The translations under genes and the position numbers were made by a program. Below, piece by piece: positions 8,479-16,754 of a stretch of 33,109 nucleotides of DNA. The notes below the pieces were generated by a model, which searched no databases, was not told the origin of the DNA, and saw only the letters and a list, made by a program, of their open reading frames with translations. The stretch comes from an uncultured Thalassovita sp. (lineage in GTDB: Bacteria; Bacteroidota; Bacteroidia; Cytophagales; Flammeovirgaceae): the NCBI GenBank assembly GCA_937129345.1, contig CAKZMZ010000142.1, positions 1 to 33,109 of the forward strand. The letters run 5' to 3'. Within the stretch, counting starts at the first letter, position 1, and each line of letters begins with the position of its first letter.

Positions 8479-8490
8479 ACCATTAAAGCT

Positions 8491-8922
8491 ATGTCACTTG
8501 TAAAATATAGAAACAGATTTGATGACCATTTTCCAGTAATTTCAGATTTGTTCGATCAATTTTTCGATGCACCTATTTCCTCATCTAACAGAGGTACTAT
8601 GCCAGCGGTCAATGTCTCTGAGAATGATGATGCTTACTTGCTAGAATTGGCAGCACCCGGCAGGAAAAAAGAAGATTTTAAAATTGATGTCAACAACAAC
8701 GTACTAAGGATAGCTTCAGAGACCAAAGAAGAGAAAACAGAGGAAGATAAGGATGCTAAATTCACAAGAAGAGAATTTACATATCAGTCATTTAGCAGGT
8801 CATTTACCTTGCCAGAAAATGTAAATGCAGACCACATAAAAGCGACTTACAGCGATGGCGTATTGAAATTAGAAATAGAAAAAATACCTGAGGTAAAACC
8901 AAAACAAATTGAGATTAAATAA
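8491..8922 (+). CDS. Small heat shock protein, Hsp20/alpha-crystallin family
   Basis: PAVNVSENDDAYLLELAAPGRKKEDFKIDVNNNVLRIASE...FTYQSFSRSFTLPENVNADHIKATYSDGVLKLEIEK. Confidence 0.96.
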   Translation: MSLVKYRNRFDDHFPVISDLFDQFFDAPISSSNRGTMPAVNVSENDDAYLLELAAPGRKKEDFKIDVNNNVLRIASETKEEKTEEDKDAKFTRREFTYQSFSRSFTLPENVNADHIKATYSDGVLKLEIEKIPEVKPKQIEIK

Positions 8923-8954
8923 TCTGACACTGCGATTTAAATAGCAGAATCTGG

Positions 8955-8985
8955 AGAGGTAATTCCGATGGGGTTACCTCTTTTA
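8955..8985 (+). terminator. Rho-independent-like terminator of hsp20
   Basis: AGAGGTAA (8955-8962) / TTACCTCT (8974-8981) followed by TTT. Confidence 0.75.
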
Positions 8986-9244
8986 TTTGGCTATCTACCA
9001 AAATGTAGTAAATTTCGTTGATTGTATTGCTATCATTGCCAAAGTGTCACTATTTGCATTAAAAGCTGATAATGAGACGCATAAAGCCGCTTTTTGCGAG
9101 TTCTGGCAGGATTAGTGAATTAGACTTAAAGAGGAATATCATAGTTTTACTACGCAGTATTTGCAAATTATTAATTGATAGCTATGATTGATCAAAGCAT
9201 TGGATTCTTGGCATAAGGCTACGGAAATTTTTAATATCAAAATC

Positions 9245-10186
9245 ATGAGAAATCAAGTAGATTATTACAAAACATTGGGTGTGGACAGAGGGGCTTCTCA
9301 AGATGAGATAAAAAAAGCTTATAGAAAGCTCGCTCGAAAGTACCATCCCGATAAAAATGCCGGAAACGCCCAAGCTGAAGAAAAGTTTAAAGAGATACAA
9401 GCCGCTTATGAGGTGCTTAAAGATCCAAAGAAGCGTGAAAAATACAATCAATTTGGTGCCAATTGGGAAAACGCGGGCGACTTTTTTGGAGGAGGACCAG
9501 GTGGTAACCCTTTTGGCGGTGGTGGTTTCCAAGGTCAAGGCCAAGGTGTGGATATGGAAGACCTCTTTGGCATGTTTGAAGGTTTCTTCGGAAGGGGCAG
9601 AGGTAACCCTTTTGACGGTGGGCAAAATCCTTTTGGTCAGCAACCACATGGCCAAAGAAGGGCCGCTCAAAGACCAGAAAAAGGTAAGAATCTAAAAGGT
9701 AGTATTCAGCTTACTCTAAACGAAGCGTACGAGGGTGTTACCAAAACCTTAAAGTTCCAAGGCAAAACCTTGAGGCTAAATCTAAAGCCTGGTGTTAGAG
9801 ATGGGCAACAATTAAAAATAAAGGGAAAAGGTGGAGCTGGAAAAAATGGTGGTACAGCTGGCGACTTATATGTAGAGGTTAAAGTGAAAGATCATTATCT
9901 ATTTACTAGAAAAGGCGATGATTTATATTCTACGGTGCACACAGATATATTTTCTGGTTTGCTTGGCACCAAGCTCAAAATAACCACCATGGCAGGAGAG
10001 ATAGGCTTTGCTGTGCCTAAGGGTTCAGTAAGTGGTAAAAAATTTAGGATTAAGGGCAAAGGCATGCCTGTTTATAATGAGCCTGGTAAATTTGGCAATC
10101 TTTACATTACGCTTGAGTTGGAGACTCCAGAAAATTTAAGTCCCGCGCAAGAAGACATGCTTAAAAAATTACAGGGGCAAGTATAA
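9245..10186 (+). CDS. DnaJ-family chaperone (CbpA-like)
   Basis: J domain [35 protein letters not shown]-rich linker, C-terminal peptide-binding domains, no zinc-finger cysteines. Start moved from 9188 to the ATG at 9245. Confidence 0.94.
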   Translation: MRNQVDYYKTLGVDRGASQDEIKKAYRKLARKYHPDKNAGNAQAEEKFKEIQAAYEVLKDPKKREKYNQFGANWENAGDFFGGGPGGNPFGGGGFQGQGQGVDMEDLFGMFEGFFGRGRGNPFDGGQNPFGQQPHGQRRAAQRPEKGKNLKGSIQLTLNEAYEGVTKTLKFQGKTLRLNLKPGVRDGQQLKIKGKGGAGKNGGTAGDLYVEVKVKDHYLFTRKGDDLYSTVHTDIFSGLLGTKLKITTMAGEIGFAVPKGSVSGKKFRIKGKGMPVYNEPGKFGNLYITLELETPENLSPAQEDMLKKLQGQV

Positions 10187-10208
10187 ACTACTTTTGCCCC
10201 AATGGTTT

Positions 10209-11117
10209 TTACAGAGCCGTTTTTACCTTGTCCCAAACCGCAATCAACGCTTCGGTCTGTTGTTTCTCTAGGGCAGTTAAAGGCAATCGGCATTCGCCTA
10301 CATTCCATCCTTCGTACTGCATCACTGCTTTAATGCCCATAGGGTTGGCGCCAAAAGCCAGCAATGCTTTACAAAAATGATATATTTTATTGTTGGTGCT
10401 TATGGCAGTAGGTAAATCAGAATGGTTAATGCTATCGGCCAGCTTTTTCATGGTTGCCGGGATGATGTTGGCAGCTACTGAAATAACACCTGTGCCGCCC
10501 ACTGAGCAAATTGGTAAGGTAAGCGCGTCATCCCCAGATAAAATGCTAAAAGGTCGGTCTAATTGCTCTCGTAAAATGGCGAGTTCGGTAATTTCTTCAA
10601 GGTTGCCGTTAGATGCCTTTACGCCAACAACAGTTGGGCAGGCCGCGGCAATGTCCAAAGTGGTTTCAGGGCTTACGTTGATTCCTGTTCTGCCGGGTAT
10701 GTTGTAAAGTATGATGGGAGCACCAATTTTATCGAGCTCTTTAAAATGTGCTTTGAGCCCTCTTGGGGTAGGTTTATTGTAATAGGGTGCTACAACGAGA
10801 CAGGTATCTGCACCAGCTTTTAAGGCTTCTTCGGTAAAGTGTATGGCTTCTTTAGTAGAGTTAGAACCTGTACCAGCTATTACTTTTAAATCTGTGCCCT
10901 TGGCACATTCTATCACAAACTTTACAATCTGATTGTGCTCCTCATGAGACAAAGTTGGCGACTCTCCTGTAGTGCCACAAGGTACAATTGCGTAAGTGCC
11001 GCTATCAGCATGAAATTGTACCAGTTTTTCTATGGTTTCAAAATCTACTTCTCGCTCACTCGTCTGTTTAAAGGGCGATACCAACGCCACTATACTGCCT
11101 TTGATTAGTTCCATCAT
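10209..11117 (-). CDS. dapA: 4-hydroxy-tetrahydrodipicolinate synthase
   Basis: PCGTTGESPTLSHEEH, YNIPGRTGINVSPET, GVKASNGNLEEI (Schiff-base Lys), SGDDALTLP. Confidence 0.95.
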   Translation of the reverse strand: MMELIKGSIVALVSPFKQTSEREVDFETIEKLVQFHADSGTYAIVPCGTTGESPTLSHEEHNQIVKFVIECAKGTDLKVIAGTGSNSTKEAIHFTEEALKAGADTCLVVAPYYNKPTPRGLKAHFKELDKIGAPIILYNIPGRTGINVSPETTLDIAAACPTVVGVKASNGNLEEITELAILREQLDRPFSILSGDDALTLPICSVGGTGVISVAANIIPATMKKLADSINHSDLPTAISTNNKIYHFCKALLAFGANPMGIKAVMQYEGWNVGECRLPLTALEKQQTEALIAVWDKVKTAL

Positions 11118-11147
11118 CTTTAAAGTTTATCTCCTTTTTACGGTTGG

Positions 11148-11155
11148 CAAAGATA
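11148..11155 (-). promoter_or_regulatory. Putative -7 element TATCTTTG for dapA
   Basis: Plus strand CAAAGATA upstream of the dapA start; -33 not well placed. Confidence 0.4.
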
Positions 11156-11206
11156 AGATTAAACTTTTTCAAGATGTATTTTTGGCTGTAAAAAACGCAT
11201 TTTATT

Positions 11207-11821
11207 CTAAAGTAAAAGTAGTTCCTTCTCCAGGTTTTCTTTACTATGATGCTCAAGCTTTTGATAAAAATACTCACTTTTATAGATGCGTGGTATTTCC
11301 AGAAAATGTTCTAAAACCTTCTTTCTGCCTTTGCGGTAAGTATCATCATCGTAGGCTTGGTACTCCTGCCTTATTTTTTTTGTATAAGTCAAATACTCAG
11401 GCCACTCGCTACCCAAAATGCCCAAGTCTGCATCGGTTAAATAATTGATGTCCTTATTAGTGTGCGCAGCGTGTTTTTTAGTGGCCAATATGGCTTCCAC
11501 GCATACATTTACAATAGCATGGGGTACTTTTGTTTTGCTTAGCCGCTCTTTGGCCAAGCGTGCACTCTGTTCTTCATTGTCTTGTAGTTGGGGTTCGTAT
11601 ACCACATCATGGTAAAACAGAGCTAAATATACCGCATTAGGCTTTGCCAAATCTTGCTTTACCTCTTGTAATAAGTCCATTAAGTGGATAAGGTGGGATA
11701 AGTTGTGGTAATGTCTATGTGCTTCACCATGCCTTTGAGCAATTTCTTGCCATAGATTTTTTATGGTAGAGTGGCTTAGGCCGTACCGGCTCAAAATGGC
11801 TGTAAAAGAATTTTTTAACAT
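11207..11821 (-). CDS. HD-domain family protein (predicted metal-dependent hydrolase)
   Basis: RHYHNLSHLIHLMDLL and LALFYHDVVYEP HD-type motifs; TDADLGILGSEWPEY...YRKGRKKVLEHFLEIPRIY. Confidence 0.75.
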   Translation of the reverse strand: MLKNSFTAILSRYGLSHSTIKNLWQEIAQRHGEAHRHYHNLSHLIHLMDLLQEVKQDLAKPNAVYLALFYHDVVYEPQLQDNEEQSARLAKERLSKTKVPHAIVNVCVEAILATKKHAAHTNKDINYLTDADLGILGSEWPEYLTYTKKIRQEYQAYDDDTYRKGRKKVLEHFLEIPRIYKSEYFYQKLEHHSKENLEKELLLL

Positions 11822-12105
11822 ATTAACCTACTTTACTAAAAATGGGTAAAATGCTGTTTTGATTAGAAATATTTACATTTCGTGTTTTTACTTGAAGGTA
11901 GGGTATGTTTAAGCATAGAAAAAATATCAATCCAACTGAGGTTTATGTCAACGCCTACACCTGCGAAAATATTTGTTTAATATGCTATATTGAGATGGTA
12001 AATTTTTAATAGGTGCTGTATTTTGAATGTTTAAAAAAGGATGGGTCAAGCCGTAATGCCGCAACACAACAAAATTGAGATAGTAAAAAAATGGTCTTAC
12101 TTGTC

Positions 12106-12258
12106 CTATTCCCCTTTGTTGCCTTCTTTCTTTTTTGAATCAATACATTTCTGAATGGTTACAGGATCGCTGGTTCCCATGTATTTGGCTCTTCTTCTAC
12201 GGTAATAACTCCTTTGGAAAAGAGCGATATTTCCAGATTGATATGATGGCTTCCCCAT
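12106..12258 (-). CDS. Candidate 50-aa basic small protein (below the ORF-track cutoff)
   Basis: Minus-strand ORF read by eye: MGKPSYQSGNIALFQRSYYRRRRAKYMGTSDPVTIQKCIDSKKKEGNKGE*. Confidence 0.35.
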   Translation of the reverse strand: MGKPSYQSGNIALFQRSYYRRRRAKYMGTSDPVTIQKCIDSKKKEGNKGE

Positions 12259-12354
12259 TAAATTAATACTTCAGTACTTCTACAAAACCATTATTCCTCA
12301 AAAATATTCTTAAAAAGAATTTCTTGAAAGCTCTTTGTTAATGTCTCGGGATAT

Positions 12355-12915
12355 TTAGTCGTTAAATTTAGTCATTGTATGGCTAATTCCAATGGAAGCA
12401 AAGGAAAGAATCATTTCTGCGGCCTTTTCAATATGTTGGTCTAGGCTTATTTTTTCATCTTCGTTAAATTCAGACAGTACATAATCTACCTGCCTACCCT
12501 TAGGAAAATCATCGCCTATGCCAAAGCGCAATCGAGGGTAATTGTTTCCCCCTATGCAGGCCTCTATATTTTTTAGGCCATTGTGTCCTGCATTGGAGCC
12601 TTTTGACCTCATACGCAAAGATCCAAAAGGCAGGGCAAGATCATCTACAATAACCAATAGGTGCTCTCTAGGTATCTTTAGTGTGCTTAGCCAATGCTGT
12701 ACGGCCTTACCGCTTAAATTCATGTAAGTAGTGGGTTTGATCAAATAAATGCTTCGCCCTTTGTGCTTGATCATGGTTGTAAAGGCGTGTCGGTCAGAGT
12801 CGAAAGACTCTTCAAAAATTTTGGCGAGGTGATCTAGGACCATAAAACCGATATTATGCCTTGTATTTTCGTATTCTTTACCGATATTGCCTAGGCCTAC
12901 TATTAAATATTTCAT
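12355..12915 (-). CDS. pth: Peptidyl-tRNA hydrolase
   Basis: [31 protein letters not shown]...[13 protein letters not shown]...[35 protein letters not shown]. Confidence 0.96.
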   Translation of the reverse strand: MKYLIVGLGNIGKEYENTRHNIGFMVLDHLAKIFEESFDSDRHAFTTMIKHKGRSIYLIKPTTYMNLSGKAVQHWLSTLKIPREHLLVIVDDLALPFGSLRMRSKGSNAGHNGLKNIEACIGGNNYPRLRFGIGDDFPKGRQVDYVLSEFNEDEKISLDQHIEKAAEMILSFASIGISHTMTKFND

Positions 12916-13153
12916 TTTTATATGGGGTTGCCGTGTTTAACTTTTTGGGCACTTTGTACGCTATGTTTAAAACAACTTATACAATAAGTGCAATAAATTA
13001 TTAGTAAATGACAAAATTATGCGCAAAAGGATAAAACTGAAAGATGCCTTTAAAAAGATAAGTAAGTTAAAGTATTGAAAATTTCATAAATTAAAGTAAT
13101 TTTAGTTATATTAAGATTTTGGAAAAGTGTACTGTATGCTTTTCATACGGTCA

Positions 13154-13435
13154 ATGTTAAATACAAGTCGCATATCTACTTTCTATATGTTTATTCTGTT
13201 CAATGCAATGTTTCTGGCAATAGTTTATGTAGCGTTGATTGCTTTTATGCTATCTAAACCGGGTATTTCAGGGCATGATAATACAGACGACAATGGAAAC
13301 GATCGCGGCGGAGATGGCGGTTGGGATGGTAGCGATGATTTACCCCCACTTGATTTGCCCCCTGGTGTTTTTATCTTACCCCCTGATGCAGATGACCCTT
13401 CTCACAGAAAGCTGGATGAAGAATTCGCAGTTTGA
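13154..13435 (+). CDS. Small single-TM protein with acidic/Gly/Pro-rich C-terminus, unknown function
   Basis: TM segment FILFNAMFLAIVYVALIAFML then DDNGNDRGGDGGWDGSDDLPPLDLPPGVFILPPDADD. ORF track starts at a GTG (13127); ATG options at 13154 or 13187. Confidence 0.6.
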   Translation: MLNTSRISTFYMFILFNAMFLAIVYVALIAFMLSKPGISGHDNTDDNGNDRGGDGGWDGSDDLPPLDLPPGVFILPPDADDPSHRKLDEEFAV

Positions 13436-13517
13436 GTTTTATCTAAAGATTTACACAAAGTCTTATCTGAACTTTCATTCGAAAATCATCCAATATTTCT
13501 TTTTAATTACTAGAAAT

Positions 13518-13527
13518 CCCCCCCCCC
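13518..13527. repeat. C10 homopolymer tract
   Basis: aaat-CCCCCCCCCC-atta. Confidence 0.9.
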
Positions 13528-13748
13528 ATTAATCTCGAGAGGGATAATATATACAAGACATATAGGAAAATTAGAATAACTCCGAAGGAGTGGCATACCC
13601 AATAGAACGAGTCAGTTACTGAGCACAGATGGCAATTCTCAAGAATTACCGGATATTAAAATTTTCTATATCTTGCTTTCTTTTATCGCTTTAATACTCC
13701 CCCTTTCTCTGACAAAACTAAAGGTAGCTAACACCAATCACCTCTGTA

Positions 13749-14366
13749 TCAAATAATTTTTAAATCCCTGATAGTGATTCCGTTTGTGAGATGTATGGCA
13801 TGGATGCCTACTTTTTTAGCGCCTTCTATGTGTTGTGGGCTATCATCTACAAAAAGCGTTTCTTTTGCACTTAAGTTGTTTCCTTCAAGTACTGTTCTAA
13901 ATATGCTTTCATTGGGTTTCCTATCTCCCATAATGTGTGAAAAATAAGCCTTTTCCGACATATCTTCCCAAGTAAAGCCGGGAAGCGTTTCGGCCAAAAT
14001 TTTTTCGGCCTTGCGCTTGTGTATGTCGTTGGTATTGCTGAGAATGAAAGTCCTTTTCTGTAGATGAACGCTTTTTACATACTCGATATTTTCGAGTGGG
14101 AAGTCGAGCAGCATGGCATTCCAAGCTTGATCAATGGTCTGATCATCTACCTCGATTTCTAGTGCTTCTCTTATTTTGTCTCTAAAAGTGCCCGAACTGA
14201 TTTTTCCAGTTTCGTAGGCACTTACGAACTCAAACTGCTTCGATTTGCTAAAAATCCTGCTAAAGTCTTTGCCCGAAAGATTTTCAAATGTTTTGAAAGT
14301 TTTGTTAAAATCTAGGTTCATGACCACGCCTCCCAAATCGAAAATAACATTTTTAATATGTTGCAT
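13749..14366 (-). CDS. HAD-family phosphatase (HAD-IA)
   Basis: IKNVIFDLGGVVMNLDF, FILSNTND, KPNESIFRTVLE, ETLFVDDSPQHIEGAKKVGIHAI. ATG at 14366 preferred over TTG at 14381. Confidence 0.9.
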   Translation of the reverse strand: MQHIKNVIFDLGGVVMNLDFNKTFKTFENLSGKDFSRIFSKSKQFEFVSAYETGKISSGTFRDKIREALEIEVDDQTIDQAWNAMLLDFPLENIEYVKSVHLQKRTFILSNTNDIHKRKAEKILAETLPGFTWEDMSEKAYFSHIMGDRKPNESIFRTVLEGNNLSAKETLFVDDSPQHIEGAKKVGIHAIHLTNGITIRDLKII

Positions 14367-14385
14367 CAGTGAGAAGGGCAATGGT

Positions 14386-15141
14386 TTAGAATTCCTTTTC
14401 TAAGGCCTCAATCTTAGATTGTGCGTCTTTTCTGCCTGCTTCAAGGGCCATTTTGTACAGATTCAAAGCTTTTTCGTAGGCTTCTTTTTTCTTTTTTGGA
14501 GCGAAGTTGGTTCGCTTGGCAATTTCTTCGGTGGCTTCTGCTTTTTCAAAAAAAGTATCTGCTAAGAGTTTGTCTTTTTCTGATTTTAACCGATCAATAT
14601 TCGATTCTGCCTGCTCTAGGGCCGTCATTTTTAGTTTAAGCTGTTGCTCTATATCAATTATTTCCCTTTTTTGTAAATCTACTAATCTGATCAGTTCTTC
14701 ATTTTCAGCTTCGTATTCGTTGACCTGCTGCCTTAAACGACGGATTATTTTGTCTTTGTTCTCTAGCTCTTTGCGCATTTTGCTTATTAGTATTTGTAGG
14801 GCGGAGTTTTCTGTTTCTTGATCGGCCATGCGCTCTTCTAGCTTGATCATTTTTTGGCGGGTGTATTCTACAAACGCGCTTAGTCCCCTCAACCGATCAA
14901 CGTGGTCTTGGTAAGTAGTGCCCGCCTCTAGATTAAATGCAATGTATGACTCCGATTTGGTGATTGAATCGATTAAAAAATCTACCTTTTGAAACTGTGC
15001 AGAAAGCTGTTCAGAGGTGTTTTTAGAGCTGTCTAGTTGAGTCTCTAATTGAGAAATTCTTGATTTTAGCTTGTCGTTCTCACAGCCGAACAGTAAAAAC
15101 AAAGCAAAAATTACTGTAGATAATGCGCTAGTTTTATTCAT
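14386..15141 (-). CDS. Coiled-coil lipoprotein, unknown function
   Basis: Lipobox LFLLFGC; long heptad-rich Glu/Lys/Leu region; C-terminal repeat-like KEAYEKALNLYKMALEAGRKDAQ. Confidence 0.75.
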   Translation of the reverse strand: MNKTSALSTVIFALFLLFGCENDKLKSRISQLETQLDSSKNTSEQLSAQFQKVDFLIDSITKSESYIAFNLEAGTTYQDHVDRLRGLSAFVEYTRQKMIKLEERMADQETENSALQILISKMRKELENKDKIIRRLRQQVNEYEAENEELIRLVDLQKREIIDIEQQLKLKMTALEQAESNIDRLKSEKDKLLADTFFEKAEATEEIAKRTNFAPKKKKEAYEKALNLYKMALEAGRKDAQSKIEALEKEF

Positions 15142-15211
15142 ACAAAAAGATTGAGAAATGGATAATTTAATTATTTGGTTAATACTTTAAAGCAATTTTA
15201 AGCATAAGCCA

Positions 15212-15219
15212 CAAAGATA
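15212..15219 (-). promoter_or_regulatory. Putative -7 element TATCTTTG for the lipoprotein-HAD pair
   Basis: Plus strand CAAAGATA, about 70 bp upstream of the start at 15141. Confidence 0.4.
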
Positions 15220-15292
15220 GACCAATGCAAATTTAAAGATAATATACCTAGAAATATTTATCTACATTTACGGAGGCCTTTTGCAAATAATT

Positions 15293-16270
15293 TTACCGCA
15301 CTCTGTTTATCAGTTTTTCGGCAAAAGTTTTTAAAGGCGCTTTTTTATGTCCTTCTCTTTTCAGGTCGTTAAAAAGTGAAAAGGCTTCATCAAAGTAATT
15401 TTGTGCAAGATTTTGCGCTTTCTGCTCAATGTCCAACTCATCGTAGATGTTCCTTACTGCTGCTACCTTTTCTTTTGGGTCAAACTCTGTTTTACTTAAC
15501 CAATGCTCTAAAGTTTGTTTTTGGGTAGTATTGGCATCTTCAAGGGCTTTTAAGAGTAAATAGGTCTTTTTATTGGCGATGATATCACCACCTACCTGTT
15601 TGCCAAATTTTTCTTGCTCGCCAAATACATCTAGTAAGTCATCTTTTATTTGGAAACCCAAGCCGATTCTTTCGCCAAAATTTTTGAGCAATTCTGCTTC
15701 TTCATTTGGTGCGCCACCAAGTATTGCACCCATTTCTAAACTAAAACCCAGTAAAACTGCCGTTTTAAGTCGGATCATCTCAAGGTAAGCGGGTATGCTC
15801 GTATCTTTTTCCGTTTCAAAGTTCATATCGAACTGTTGGCCTTCGCACACTTCACAAGCACATTTATTAAATGCTGCAATTACTTTTGCTAAGATATTTT
15901 GATCTATGCCTAAAAGGAGTTCATAAGCTTTTACCAACATTACATCACCAGAAAGAATGGCCACGTTAGGGCTCCATTTTTCATGAACCGTTTCTTTGCC
16001 TCTTCGCAAAGGTGCCTGATCCATTATATCATCGTGCATGAGAGTAAAATTGTGAAAAACCTCCACGGCCAAGGCAGGTTTGAGAACATTGCCATAATTA
16101 TCATTAAATATCTGATAGCCCAATACTGCCAAAGTAGGCCTAAGTCGCTTGCCACCTATGTTTAAAATGTATCTGATAGGCTCGTAAAGTTCTTTGGGTT
16201 CGCCTTCTAGGGGCAGGGATTGTAATTCCTTCTCTATTTCTTGGCGGACATTCTCTAAATCTAAAGGCAT
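15293..16270 (-). CDS. Polyprenyl (farnesyl/geranylgeranyl-type) diphosphate synthase
   Basis: GGKRLRPTLAVL, first Asp-rich motif HDDIMDQAPLRRG, second FQIKDDLLDVFG. Start set at the ATG at 16270. Confidence 0.94.
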   Translation of the reverse strand: MPLDLENVRQEIEKELQSLPLEGEPKELYEPIRYILNIGGKRLRPTLAVLGYQIFNDNYGNVLKPALAVEVFHNFTLMHDDIMDQAPLRRGKETVHEKWSPNVAILSGDVMLVKAYELLLGIDQNILAKVIAAFNKCACEVCEGQQFDMNFETEKDTSIPAYLEMIRLKTAVLLGFSLEMGAILGGAPNEEAELLKNFGERIGLGFQIKDDLLDVFGEQEKFGKQVGGDIIANKKTYLLLKALEDANTTQKQTLEHWLSKTEFDPKEKVAAVRNIYDELDIEQKAQNLAQNYFDEAFSLFNDLKREGHKKAPLKTFAEKLINRVR

Positions 16271-16471
16271 ATGCAAATGCGTGTAGGTGTAAAATTGCAA
16301 TAAATTGCAGGCAAATAGGCAAAAAATTTTGGTAAAATTACAATGAAATCCCCTTCATTGGCAATGAAATAACGAAATTAATAGAAACCCAGCGGGATTA
16401 TTTTCTTTCCGATACACTCTCGTCTGCCTCTATCTGAGCAAAAAGCTAATTCTAGAAATCTTAAAATTCTG

Positions 16472-16582
16472 CAGATATTGGCTACTTTGATTTTCGGTTG
16501 ATGTGTAAGCTTAAAATGCAGAGAGATGGCATATCTGATGCGCTAAATCGAAGTAGACCTTAAATTTCCTTCATTTTAAGCT
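16472..16582. repeat. Interleaved inverted repeats (pseudoknot-compatible)
   Basis: CAGATAT 16472-16478 / ATATCTG 16531-16537; CTACTTTGATTT 16482-16493 / AAATCGAAGTAG 16545-16556 (one G-T); AGCTTAAAATG 16508-16518 / CATTTTAAGCT 16572-16582. Confidence 0.65.
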
Positions 16583-16719
16583 GCAATCTTTACGCAAAAG
16601 ATTTTTAAGTTTCACCTTGTTCTTTTCTATGCATCCTCTTAAAAACAAATAAAAGCTTTTACAGAGAATATTGTGATTTAGAACATGCGCTTTTATTAAG
16701 GCTTGTCTTTAATTCTTTA

Positions 16720-16727
16720 TACTTTTG
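16720..16727 (+). promoter_or_regulatory. Putative -7 element TACTTTTG for cca
   Basis: Matches TAnnTTTG, 27 bp before the ATG at 16755. Confidence 0.45.
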
Positions 16728-16754
16728 CAAAATAATTTAAGCTTGATACACTAC

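Noticed and set aside
9357-9695. 112-aa + ORF and 162-aa - ORF overlapping the dnaJ-like gene
   Set aside because: Out-of-frame translations of the Gly/Phe-rich region; the J-domain frame is unambiguous.
10390-10707. 105-aa + ORF antisense to dapA
   Set aside because: dapA is complete and well conserved on the minus strand; no independent evidence for this ORF.
11905-12009. 34-codon ORF MFKHRKNINPTEVYVNAYTCENICLICYIEMVNF with a CxxxCxxC spacing like radical SAM enzymes
   Set aside because: Bounded by stops, no other radical SAM sequence flanks it, and the motif is short enough to arise by chance. Possibly a gene remnant but not supportable.
13239-13532. 97-aa + strand ORF overlapping the small TM-protein gene and ending in the C10 tract
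   Set aside because: Out-of-frame with the more plausible 13154-13435 gene; composition is unconvincing.
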